From contig JAFYWX010000006.1 of NCBI GenBank assembly GCA_017546445.1, forward strand, positions 1 to 64,000: a DNA stretch of 64,000 bases, written 5' to 3'. The position numbers and the translations under genes are program-made. Source of the DNA: Akkermansia sp. (GTDB lineage Bacteria; Verrucomicrobiota; Verrucomicrobiia; Verrucomicrobiales; Akkermansiaceae). Positions 1 through 7,182 of the stretch are shown here, piece after piece; within the stretch, counting starts at the first letter, position 1, and every line of letters starts with the position of its first letter. Under the pieces are notes generated by a model, which was not told where the DNA came from, searched no databases, and saw only the letters and a program-made list of their open reading frames with translations.

Positions 1-7
1 CTGCACC

Positions 8-217
8 ATGACCCGCAAAGGTGGTATCAACAAGACACGTAAGGCCGTGGCCAAGCGTTTCAAGGTGACCGGCACGGGCAAGGTTCTGCGTCGCAAGCAG
101 GGTAAGCGTCACATTCTCCAGAAGAAGTCCAGCAAGCGCAAGCGCGCTCTTGGACGTCCCGCTCTGGTGGACGCCACCCAGGTTTGGGCAGTCAAGCAGA
201 ACATGCCCTTCGCTTAA
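8..217 (+). CDS. rpmI: 50S ribosomal protein bL35
   Basis: A 69-residue, very basic protein with the bL35 signature KRFKVTGTGKVLRRKQGKRH and the following KKSSKRKR stretch. It binds 23S rRNA in the large subunit. The N-terminus MTRKGGINKTRKAVAK is a little longer than the usual bL35 start. Only 7 nt precede the ATG in the window, so an upstream start or ribosome site cannot be judged. It precedes rplT, as in the usual infC-rpmI-rplT order; infC would lie outside the window. The family assignment is secure, the exact start less so. Confidence 0.93.
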   Translation: MTRKGGINKTRKAVAKRFKVTGTGKVLRRKQGKRHILQKKSSKRKRALGRPALVDATQVWAVKQNMPFA

Positions 218-279
218 GCCGAGGAACATGGCTACCAGCCAAGCACCGCTCGCATATCGGGCGGCCTTCATGCAGCCTT

Positions 280-346
280 CCCCGCGATATACTGTCGGGG
301 ATCGAACAGGCGAGACTGCAAGGAGGTGAGGAAGAACAGTCTGTTC
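280..346 (+). promoter_or_regulatory. Structured leader between rpmI and rplT with isolated extended Shine-Dalgarno
   Basis: A perfect 5-bp stem (280-284 with 296-300) is followed by two mutually exclusive stems: 304-309 (GAACAG) with 341-346 (CTGTTC), and 313-318 (AGACTG) with 337-342 (CAGTCT). Their loop carries AAGGAGGTGAG (320-330), an extended anti-16S match, about 40 nt before the rplT start. No ATG follows it at normal spacing; a GTG at 326 opens an 11-codon frame ending at 361. L20 is known to autoregulate translation in other bacteria through leader RNA, so a control element is inferred here. Confidence 0.4.
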
Positions 347-370
347 AACGCATATAGATAAAAAAGAACT

Positions 371-754
371 ATGGCACGTGCTACAAATGGGCCGGCATCC
401 CGCGCCCGCCGCAAGCGCATCCTGCTTCGCGCCAAGGGCTTCCGCGGTTTCCGCAGCAAGCTCTTCCGCTACGCTAAGGATGCTGTTTACAAAGCATGGC
501 AGTATGAGTACCGCGACCGTAAGAAGCGTAAGGGTCAGTTCCGTCGCCTCTGGACCGCTCGTATCTCCGCCGCCGTGCGTCCCCTCGGCCTGACCTACTC
601 CCGTTTCATGGAGGGTCTCAAGGCTGCCAACATCGATCTGGACCGCAAGTCCCTGTCCGAGCTGGCTATCGCCAACCCGGAGGCTTTCAAGGCTGTTTTC
701 GAGCAGGCTAAGAAGGCTATCGAGGCCAAGGAGGGTGCCACTCTCAAGGCATAA
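371..754 (+). CDS. rplT: 50S ribosomal protein bL20
   Basis: A 127-residue basic protein with bL20 hallmarks: an RARRKRILLRAKGFRG-type N-terminal arm, the central RDRKKRKGQFRRLW segment and GLTYSRFMEGLKAANIDLDR near residues 74-93. It is an early assembly protein that organises 23S rRNA domain I. An in-frame TAA at 359-361 excludes an upstream start. No Shine-Dalgarno lies at normal distance; the leader AAGAACT is weak. The C-terminal tail (AIEAKEGATLKA) extends slightly past the usual family end. The gene ends about 40 nt before a strong terminator. Confidence 0.96.
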   Translation: MARATNGPASRARRKRILLRAKGFRGFRSKLFRYAKDAVYKAWQYEYRDRKKRKGQFRRLWTARISAAVRPLGLTYSRFMEGLKAANIDLDRKSLSELAIANPEAFKAVFEQAKKAIEAKEGATLKA

Positions 755-793
755 ACAACCTTACGGCAACAAAAATACATTAATTCCCTTAAC

Positions 794-829
794 CCCGGCT
801 GGATTGGTACTCCCAACCAGCCGGGTTTA
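794..829 (+). terminator. Rho-independent terminator of rpmI-rplT
   Basis: A 9-bp GC-rich stem (794-802 CCCGGCTGG with 817-825 CCAGCCGGG) is followed by TTTACTTT. It closes the ribosomal-protein transcript. Confidence 0.8.
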
Positions 830-881
830 CTTTATGCCTGTATCGGTCCAACCTTTTCCGAGGCATACGCTGTTATTTTGC

Positions 882-910
882 TTGCAAAAGCGAATGAGAA
901 GGAGTAGAAT
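882..910 (+). promoter_or_regulatory. Promoter of pfp
   Basis: TTGCAA (882-887), 17-nt spacer, TAGAAT (905-910), then GACGCGCCC. It leaves a leader of about 79 nt before the phosphofructokinase ATG. It sits just downstream of the rplT terminator, so pfp is a separate transcription unit. Confidence 0.7.
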
Positions 911-995
911 GACGCGCCCGCTGGCCGTGGCAGTTCATTCTGCCGCAGGACAAGTGGGAACATTATTACAATAAACACATCTCATTCTTCATAAC

Positions 996-2249
996 ATGAA
1001 CGAACTTAAAGGTGCATGCATCATCGGTCAGTCCGGCGGTCCTACCGCTGTGATTAACGCCAGCGTACTGGGTGCTATCCAGACCGCTCTTAACGCTCCC
1101 CAGATTACCCGCGTACTGGGCGCCGCCAACGGTATCCGTGGCGTGCTCGACGGCAAGCTTTACGACATGGGCATGGAAGACCCGGTGGAGCTTGAACTGC
1201 TGAAGTTCACCCCCTCCTCCGCCCTGGGTACCTGCCGCTACAAGATGAAGAACCCGGATGTGGATCCGACCGACTACGAGAAGCTTCTGGAGACCTTCAA
1301 GAAGTTCGACGTGCGCTACTTCTTCTACAACGGTGGCAACGACTCCATGGACACCTGCAACAAGATTTCCAAATTCATGGAGAAGAGCGGTTACGAGTGC
1401 CGCGTGATGGGCATTCCCAAGACCATCGACAACGACCTGTTCGGCACCGACCACTGCCCCGGTTTCGCCTCTGCTGCTAAGTACATCGCCACTTCCGTGA
1501 TGGAAGTGAAGCACGATGCCTGCTGCTACGACACTGGCATGGTGACCATCATCGAGGTGATGGGCCGTCACGCTGGCTGGCTTACCGCCGCCTCCGCTCT
1601 GGCTACCTACGCCGGTGCTGGTCCCGACCTCATCTACCTCCCCGAGGTTGATTTCGACATGGAGAGCTTCCTGTGCGACGTGGAGAAGATCTACAACGCC
1701 ACCGGCAAGTGCCTTGTGGTTGTTTCCGAAGGTATCCACGACAAGGACGGCAACTTCATCTCCGAGGCCAAGACCAACAGCAACGACGGCTTCGGCCACG
1801 CTCAGCTGGGCGGCCTTGCCAACAAGCTTGCAGAAATCGTGCGTGCCCGCGTGACCAGCGCCAAGGTGCGTGCCATCGAGCCCTCCCTGCTGCAGCGCTG
1901 CGCTACGCACCTGGGCTCCGCCACCGACGCCCACGAGGCTTACCTCGCCGGTAAGACCGCCGTGGAGGCCGCTGTGGCTGGCGACACCGACAAGATGCCC
2001 GCTTTCGAGCGCACCACCGACGAGGAAGGCAACTACAAGTGCGAGATGAAGCTCCTGCCCCTGGCCAGCGTAGCTAACTTCGAGCGCAAGGTTCCCCGCG
2101 AATGGATCAACGCCGCCGGCAACAACGTGGAGATGGCCTTCATCGACTACGCTCTGCCCCTCATCCAGGGTGCTACCGGCATGAAGACCGCCGAGTCTCT
2201 GCCCCGTTTCGCCCGCCTGCGCAAGATTCTTGCCCAGCCCTGCTGCTAA
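996..2249 (+). CDS. pfp: Pyrophosphate-dependent 6-phosphofructokinase
   Basis: A 417-residue group A phosphofructokinase that phosphorylates fructose 6-phosphate in glycolysis. Readable motifs are GQSGGPTAVINAS (11-23), GGND (113-116), PKTIDND (141-147) and MGRHAGW (189-195). ATP-PFKs carry GGDGS/T; the acidic or amide residue after GG and the lysine in PKTIDND mark PPi-type enzymes, so PPi is inferred as the phosphoryl donor, which would make the step reversible. It is monocistronic, with its own promoter at 882-910 and a strong terminator at 2279-2310. No Shine-Dalgarno precedes the start. Donor choice is inferred from motifs only. Confidence 0.92.
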   Translation: MNELKGACIIGQSGGPTAVINASVLGAIQTALNAPQITRVLGAANGIRGVLDGKLYDMGMEDPVELELLKFTPSSALGTCRYKMKNPDVDPTDYEKLLETFKKFDVRYFFYNGGNDSMDTCNKISKFMEKSGYECRVMGIPKTIDNDLFGTDHCPGFASAAKYIATSVMEVKHDACCYDTGMVTIIEVMGRHAGWLTAASALATYAGAGPDLIYLPEVDFDMESFLCDVEKIYNATGKCLVVVSEGIHDKDGNFISEAKTNSNDGFGHAQLGGLANKLAEIVRARVTSAKVRAIEPSLLQRCATHLGSATDAHEAYLAGKTAVEAAVAGDTDKMPAFERTTDEEGNYKCEMKLLPLASVANFERKVPREWINAAGNNVEMAFIDYALPLIQGATGMKTAESLPRFARLRKILAQPCC

Positions 2250-2278
2250 TCAGGCAACTCGAAACGACATTTCAATAA

Positions 2279-2310
2279 AGTGCAGCGGCCTACGCCGCTG
2301 CACTTTTTTT
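2279..2310 (+). terminator. Rho-independent terminator of pfp
   Basis: A perfect 10-bp stem, GTGCAGCGGC (2280-2289) with GCCGCTGCAC (2294-2303), CTAC loop, followed by a run of seven T. Confidence 0.92.
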
Positions 2311-2423
2311 CCACCCTGTGCACTGTATTTCAGTTTTTATCGAACATTTAGCAAATTAGGTTGTCTCATGTATCCGGATGTGGCAGTATAGACGCATCCG
2401 GTGCTTAACCCGGCAACTACAAT

Positions 2424-2693
2424 ATGACCCAACGCAACATTACCCGATATACATACGAAACCACGTCGTTCCAGGGATGGCGACTCAGCATCTGCCGCAA
2501 GTGGAACCAGTTCACCAAGTATTTCTCTGACCGCCAGTACGGCAGCGAGGAAGCCGCATTCAAGGCGGCAGTGGAGATGAGAGACCAGATTTTTGATGCG
2601 CTGAAGCAAACGCCCGAAGATCCGCGTGGCGTGTTCGAGCGATTCAAGAATGGCGCAGATATTCCAGAAGAGATTCCTGTAAGCTCCCGATAA
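2424..2693 (+). CDS. Small AP2-like DNA-binding domain protein
   Basis: An 89-residue protein that is nearly all one domain. TTSFQGWRLSICRKWNQFT followed by KYFSDRQYGSEEAAFKAAVE matches the bacterial AP2/ERF-like pattern (GW strand, basic strand, KYFSD.kYGg.eAA helix). Such domains usually occur in homing endonucleases or integrases; here it stands alone with a short acidic tail (ADIPEEIPVSSR). It lies between the pfp terminator and a bidirectional terminator and is convergent with the transglutaminase gene. DNA binding is inferred from the fold; the target is unknown. Confidence 0.65.
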   Translation: MTQRNITRYTYETTSFQGWRLSICRKWNQFTKYFSDRQYGSEEAAFKAAVEMRDQIFDALKQTPEDPRGVFERFKNGADIPEEIPVSSR

Positions 2694-2700
2694 TGGAAAC

Positions 2701-2727
2701 GCCCCCGCCAGCAGAACTGACGGGGGC
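2701..2727. terminator. Shared terminator between convergent genes
   Basis: Stem GCCCCCGCCAG (2701-2711) with CTGACGGGGGC (2717-2727) and one mismatch. It lies between the AP2-like gene and the end of the minus-strand transglutaminase gene. T-runs are short on both sides, so efficiency is uncertain. Confidence 0.55.
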
Positions 2728-2740
2728 CGCTCATCCCAGC

Positions 2741-4783
2741 TCAGGGGATTATGGAATATTTAGCATTCTCTGGCTCCGGCACGTGCTCAGGCTCCCTCCG
2801 GCGGTCCAGCAAGCCGTATTCATTCGCACGCTTCTGGCTTTTCAACGGTGTGGGGTGGGTTTCCTCAAGATCCCACACAAGTTCCTTTGCCACCTCATCA
2901 TCGCAACGAAGGAAGTACTTGAAGGTATGCTCGCTGGTCTTTCCGGCAGCATCATCCATGGCAGCAGCAGCGTGATACCACCTGCCATTCGCCCTGCGCA
3001 CCAGGTTCCAGGCATGAGCGCCCTGGTGGCTTCGGCCATGCACCATGATGCAGGGTATCTTCATGAGAGAAAGCACCGTGTGCAAGGCCTCACTGTACCC
3101 CAGGCTGCCACTTCTGTGGTTATTGATTGCCATCAGCAGGTCAGATGCACCGGGAGTCCAGTCCACCTTCAGCACAAAATCGGTGTACACATCGCGCATC
3201 TTCTGCTTGTCCAGCTTCCAGGCAGTGCCGTACTGATACGCAAGCGCCTGGCACATTTTCAGCACGCTGCGTTCCTCCGGCGTAAGCTTTGCCGCATTTT
3301 CATCATCATCCACCGAGCGCAGGAGGCGGATGTGAGGCCAGTGCTCAAACTGCAGCTTCAGGATGTTCTTTTTCCCATCATACAGGTAATTCCAGTATTT
3401 GATGTAGTGGTAGTAATCTGCAGCCAGGAGCTTCAGCAAGAAAGAGGGGCATGTGTTCCCCACCTGGAATTCCACAACAGGGCCATCCAGATAGTCCTGG
3501 CAGATTCTGAGATTCTCATACAGGTCATCCAGCGAAGCAATGGTTTTGTACTCAGGCTTCTTTCCACGCTTGGTAGAGCGTTTGCCCCCGCCCACAATAC
3601 CAAAGGACTTCGCACTCGAGGCAACCCCGGAACTGACACTGCCGCCCACGGCAGACACCGGCGCGGTGACGGGCTCCACTGTATCCGCCACACGGTCCCC
3701 GTTTTTCTCTGCTTCATCCTGAAAACGCTCCGACAGGATTTTGAAAATCGACTCCTTCTCCCGGGGATTCGTGCATTCCTCCTCGCAGTCCTCAGATTTC
3801 AGGCATGAGCGGAAAGCCTGACGCTTGAAGAGGCTCACGCGGTTAATTTCAGGCGTATGTGGATATATTTCTGCCTCATTCCACTCATGGTCCATGGCCA
3901 TTTCCACATCCGTGAGCAGATAATAATTGAAGCGTTTTACATCCTTACCGCTCTTGGCTATGGGGTCATCCCATGTAACGTCCGTCTGGTACCATTCGCC
4001 ATTCACATCGATGATATTCCAAATATGGTTCATCTTTGGCGTACCCCTCACCGAACGGCAGTCAACCTTCAGCATATGCAGCAGCAGCTGGGTCGAGCTG
4101 GTATAGGCGGCGCATACACCCTTGCCATGCACCACCATATTATAGGTATCATAATACCCCGGCGTATACTTGCAATTATCCACAAGCGCATCATGCACCA
4201 GCCTTACCTTGAGCATATTCGGCATCTCTGGCTGAATATTGCCAACAATCCACTGGGCACAGACCTCAAGCAGGTCGCGCTCCTTATTATTGAGTCGTTC
4301 CTCCATCTCCGGATTACGGAATGCAGCAAAAACCCTGGCATCTGTATCATAGCATACACAGAGCACGCGCTGCTTCTTTTCTTCCACCACAGACGCATGC
4401 AGATAATGCAAGGTATTAACCTTCTTGAGCCACTCATCAAGCTTAGTCTTGTTCACATCGGGGCCCAGGTTGATTGCAAGGCTCGGATGCAGTTTCTTGT
4501 GCATATCATAGACAAGGTCCTCCAGGTCCTCCAGGCTGTTGATGGTCTGGCAGGCACAGGTTCTGTTACGGAACAAACGGCTGGGTTCCTTCTGCATAGG
4601 GCCTATGTACTTGCGGCCTTCTTCCGATGATGGATCCCAGTCCGCCATGGAGATTTGCGATGGAACGCTCCCCGCCGCATAGTGCCCCGTGATGCGACGC
4701 GCCTTCTCCAGTGTATTGGCAACCACCTGACCACCACACACCAGCAGCAATGCCACACATGCAAAAATTCGATACCTATTCAT
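2741..4783 (-). CDS. Exported protein with tandem transglutaminase-like domains, second degenerate
   Basis: A 680-residue protein starting at the ATG at 4783 (a GTG three codons upstream is possible). Residues 1-23 are a signal peptide (RIFACVALLLVCGGQVVA). The first transglutaminase-like core has a full triad: Cys224 in GKGVCAAYTSS, His253 in KMNHIWNI and Asp268 in YQTDVTWDDP. A linker rich in S, G and V (about 370-400) leads to a second copy where the Cys position is Ser (SGSLGYSEAL, about 560), His is kept (GAHAWNLV, about 590) and Asp is Ala (WYHAAAAMDD). The second domain therefore looks catalytically dead. The closest relative in the window is the gene at 7183-9261. Action outside the cytoplasm, as a cysteine protease or acyl transferase, is inferred; the substrate is unknown. 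It has its own promoter at 4901-4929. Confidence 0.78.
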   Translation of the reverse strand: MNRYRIFACVALLLVCGGQVVANTLEKARRITGHYAAGSVPSQISMADWDPSSEEGRKYIGPMQKEPSRLFRNRTCACQTINSLEDLEDLVYDMHKKLHPSLAINLGPDVNKTKLDEWLKKVNTLHYLHASVVEEKKQRVLCVCYDTDARVFAAFRNPEMEERLNNKERDLLEVCAQWIVGNIQPEMPNMLKVRLVHDALVDNCKYTPGYYDTYNMVVHGKGVCAAYTSSTQLLLHMLKVDCRSVRGTPKMNHIWNIIDVNGEWYQTDVTWDDPIAKSGKDVKRFNYYLLTDVEMAMDHEWNEAEIYPHTPEINRVSLFKRQAFRSCLKSEDCEEECTNPREKESIFKILSERFQDEAEKNGDRVADTVEPVTAPVSAVGGSVSSGVASSAKSFGIVGGGKRSTKRGKKPEYKTIASLDDLYENLRICQDYLDGPVVEFQVGNTCPSFLLKLLAADYYHYIKYWNYLYDGKKNILKLQFEHWPHIRLLRSVDDDENAAKLTPEERSVLKMCQALAYQYGTAWKLDKQKMRDVYTDFVLKVDWTPGASDLLMAINNHRSGSLGYSEALHTVLSLMKIPCIMVHGRSHQGAHAWNLVRRANGRWYHAAAAMDDAAGKTSEHTFKYFLRCDDEVAKELVWDLEETHPTPLKSQKRANEYGLLDRRREPEHVPEPENAKYSIIP

Positions 4784-4900
4784 TGTACTCACTTATTTTA
4801 ATCAGCCAGAAATCTGTTACATTCAACCAGATACCAGGAAGAGCTCTGCACCGCCTGGCGCACAGAAAACGAGGCTGCCCGGTCAGAACATTACCCGGTT

Positions 4901-4929
4901 ATTCTAACCGCTTAGCACACACAAGTAAA
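4901..4929 (-). promoter_or_regulatory. Promoter of the tandem-transglutaminase gene
   Basis: Minus strand: TTTACT (4924-4929), 17-nt spacer beginning TG, TAGAAT (4901-4906). The same TTTACTTG...TAGAAT arrangement lies before the first gene of the cluster at 11172-11200, suggesting shared control. The predicted leader is about 110 nt. Confidence 0.5.
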
Positions 4930-4957
4930 GCAAATTGCCCTGCTTCCATGCACCTAT

Positions 4958-7150
4958 TTACTTCTTGCGCCTGGGGGAGACTTGCCGGGCAGCCTTACGC
5001 GGAAGCTTTTTCTTGGTCTCCTTCCGGTCTACGGTGCTATGCACCTTACCCGTACCCCTGGTCGGCTCCACCGGCAGGAAGCCGTGGAATACGGAAAGAA
5101 GACCATTCGAGAGCAGATAACGCCTGTTCTCAAGAGTCAGATTCAAACCGCCGCCCTCGTGCAACAGCTCAGCACACTTGACATGGGGAGAGGGGAGGAT
5201 GGGTTTCTCTGCCGGTTGATACGAATCTGCCGTGTTACAGACAGTGAACAAAGGATTTTCGCGGGTATCTGCAGCCGAAGCCCCCTGCAGCCCAGGCAAG
5301 AGAAGACGAACCCAGCTGGTATACGCGAACTCAGCGGCACGGTGCAGCGGATATATCATCTCTTCATTCGATATCGGAGTTCCTTCATGCCACAGGATAG
5401 CAGCGCAATCAAACAAGGGGACTTCATTATGCAACGCCAGCGATTTTGCTTTCCTTCCCTTCTCAAAAAAGACATCTGCACCAGCCTGCAGCAAAAGACG
5501 CACGCATTCTGCATGGCCGCTGCCGGTATCATAATTCCACCGGACCGAGCCGGGCGCCTCCATCCCGCTGATACAGGCAGCCTGAATCGGAGAAAGCCCC
5601 GTATGGGTATCAACTGCATTGACATCCCAACCGCATTGGATGAGATGCCGCACGCAGGCCGCATTACCATTCTGCGCCGCCTGATGCAGCAATAGGGCAT
5701 CTCTTTCCTGCAGTTCGATTCTGTCCATCAACAAGCGAAGAATCTGCGGCTGGCCGCGCCGCACGGCGGCGCGCATGGGGGTCAGCAATTCTTCCTCTTC
5801 CCCTGTGGAGAATTGGATATCGGCCCGGAGATTCAGCAGAAATTCAACTAGGCTGGTATTACCGCTGGCAATAGCAGCCATGAGTGGAGTTGTCTTTTCC
5901 ACCTCAATCACCCCGGATTCGCCAACCAAATCCTCATAAGGGAAGGCATGCTGCACCGAAACAGACTGAATGACATCCACCTTGACGGAAAAGCTCCGGA
6001 TAATCTGCTCCACCAGTTCCTTATGCCCATGCCGGGCGGCGTAACACAAGGCACGGGCAGGAGCATCCTTTGGTTCATCCAGCAGGGTGATGACATAACG
6101 CAGCAGCGCCATATTACCGCTTGCTGCGGACTGCGCCACAATGTCTCCGCCGCCCTTGCTCTCCGCCTTTATCTGCGCCTGCTGCTGAATAAGGTAGCGG
6201 ACCATCTGCACGTTCCCGGAACGAGCAGCCAGAAGCAGCGCAGTATCACCCAGGCGGCTGCGGGCGTTCACGTTCACCTTATGATTCTCCACCAGGTAGC
6301 AGACAACATCCAGATTCCCGCTCTGGGCCGCTGTCATGAGCGGCGTAAAATGAGCTGTACCTTTGTAATGTGGATTTGCCCCCTCTTTCTCAATCAGCAT
6401 CCGCACCAGCTCCAGATTGCCGCTCCGGGCTGCGCGGAGCAGAATCTCATCAAAACGCCTCGGGCACCCCTGCTTCAGAAGGTAGCGAATCGTTTTATCA
6501 TGCCCGCACATACCCGCATTGTCGATAATGCTTTCGCCGTTGCGCCCAAGCGGTACCTGCCAGCCTACCTTGCCATAAAGGTAACTGAGCGTTACCTCGC
6601 TACCACTCTGAGCAGCCCGGCGCAGAATACCGCAGCAGCCCTTCCATTCAAAACGGCGGCAGGGATTATTATAAATCTGCTGGCACTCTGATGCCAGGAA
6701 ACGCACAACCTCCCTGTTGCCGGCCAGCGCGGCGCGGCATATCAAATCCTCACCCTGGTATAAAACCGCCGTATCAGCGTTCTCGAGAATCAGGAACTGG
6801 AGAGACTCCAGCAAACCGGTTCCGGCAGCATGCCACACCAGCGGTGCACCATTCAACCGCACATCCTCCGGGCCCGCTTGCTTCAGAAACACCGCCGTCA
6901 CCAGCGCGTTGTATTGCTGCTCCAGATAGCTCATATTCTCATGCCTGGGGATAACGATTCTGGCCCGCTCCAGCAATTGCTGCAGGCCTGCAGCATCAAG
7001 CCCCCTGGCCTCAGCACGCAAAAACTGAACATCCCGGGCAGTAAGGCCTGCGGCTTCTGCCATGCTGAACCACAGACAGCATAAAAACAGGCAGGCGCAA
7101 CACCACGCATACAGCATACGGGGCAGGAAATGATATTGAAAGCGATTCAT
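4958..7150 (-). CDS. Exported ankyrin-repeat protein
   Basis: About 730 residues starting at the ATG at 7150; a TTG at 7186 that overlaps the upstream stop would add 12 residues. The N-terminus MNRFQYHFLPRMLYAWCCA followed by a hydrophobic run to SMAEA is a signal peptide. Most of the rest is ankyrin repeats, for example TPLMTAAQSGNLDVVCYLVE and TALLLAARSGNVQMVRYLI, plus AASGNMALLRYVI and ARHGHKELVEQII. The C-terminus is strongly basic (KETKKKLPRKAARQVSPRRKK). Ankyrin repeats bind proteins, so it may scaffold the two flanking transglutaminase-like proteins. No catalytic domain is seen. Confidence 0.8.
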   Translation of the reverse strand: MNRFQYHFLPRMLYAWCCACLFLCCLWFSMAEAAGLTARDVQFLRAEARGLDAAGLQQLLERARIVIPRHENMSYLEQQYNALVTAVFLKQAGPEDVRLNGAPLVWHAAGTGLLESLQFLILENADTAVLYQGEDLICRAALAGNREVVRFLASECQQIYNNPCRRFEWKGCCGILRRAAQSGSEVTLSYLYGKVGWQVPLGRNGESIIDNAGMCGHDKTIRYLLKQGCPRRFDEILLRAARSGNLELVRMLIEKEGANPHYKGTAHFTPLMTAAQSGNLDVVCYLVENHKVNVNARSRLGDTALLLAARSGNVQMVRYLIQQQAQIKAESKGGGDIVAQSAASGNMALLRYVITLLDEPKDAPARALCYAARHGHKELVEQIIRSFSVKVDVIQSVSVQHAFPYEDLVGESGVIEVEKTTPLMAAIASGNTSLVEFLLNLRADIQFSTGEEEELLTPMRAAVRRGQPQILRLLMDRIELQERDALLLHQAAQNGNAACVRHLIQCGWDVNAVDTHTGLSPIQAACISGMEAPGSVRWNYDTGSGHAECVRLLLQAGADVFFEKGRKAKSLALHNEVPLFDCAAILWHEGTPISNEEMIYPLHRAAEFAYTSWVRLLLPGLQGASAADTRENPLFTVCNTADSYQPAEKPILPSPHVKCAELLHEGGGLNLTLENRRYLLSNGLLSVFHGFLPVEPTRGTGKVHSTVDRKETKKKLPRKAARQVSPRRKK

Positions 7151-7182
7151 ACGGTTGACAACAATAAGGCTTACCTGAATTT

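Noticed and set aside
966-1934. 322-codon frame antisense to pfp
   Set aside because: The sense frame is an unambiguous phosphofructokinase; no promoter or motif supports the antisense frame.
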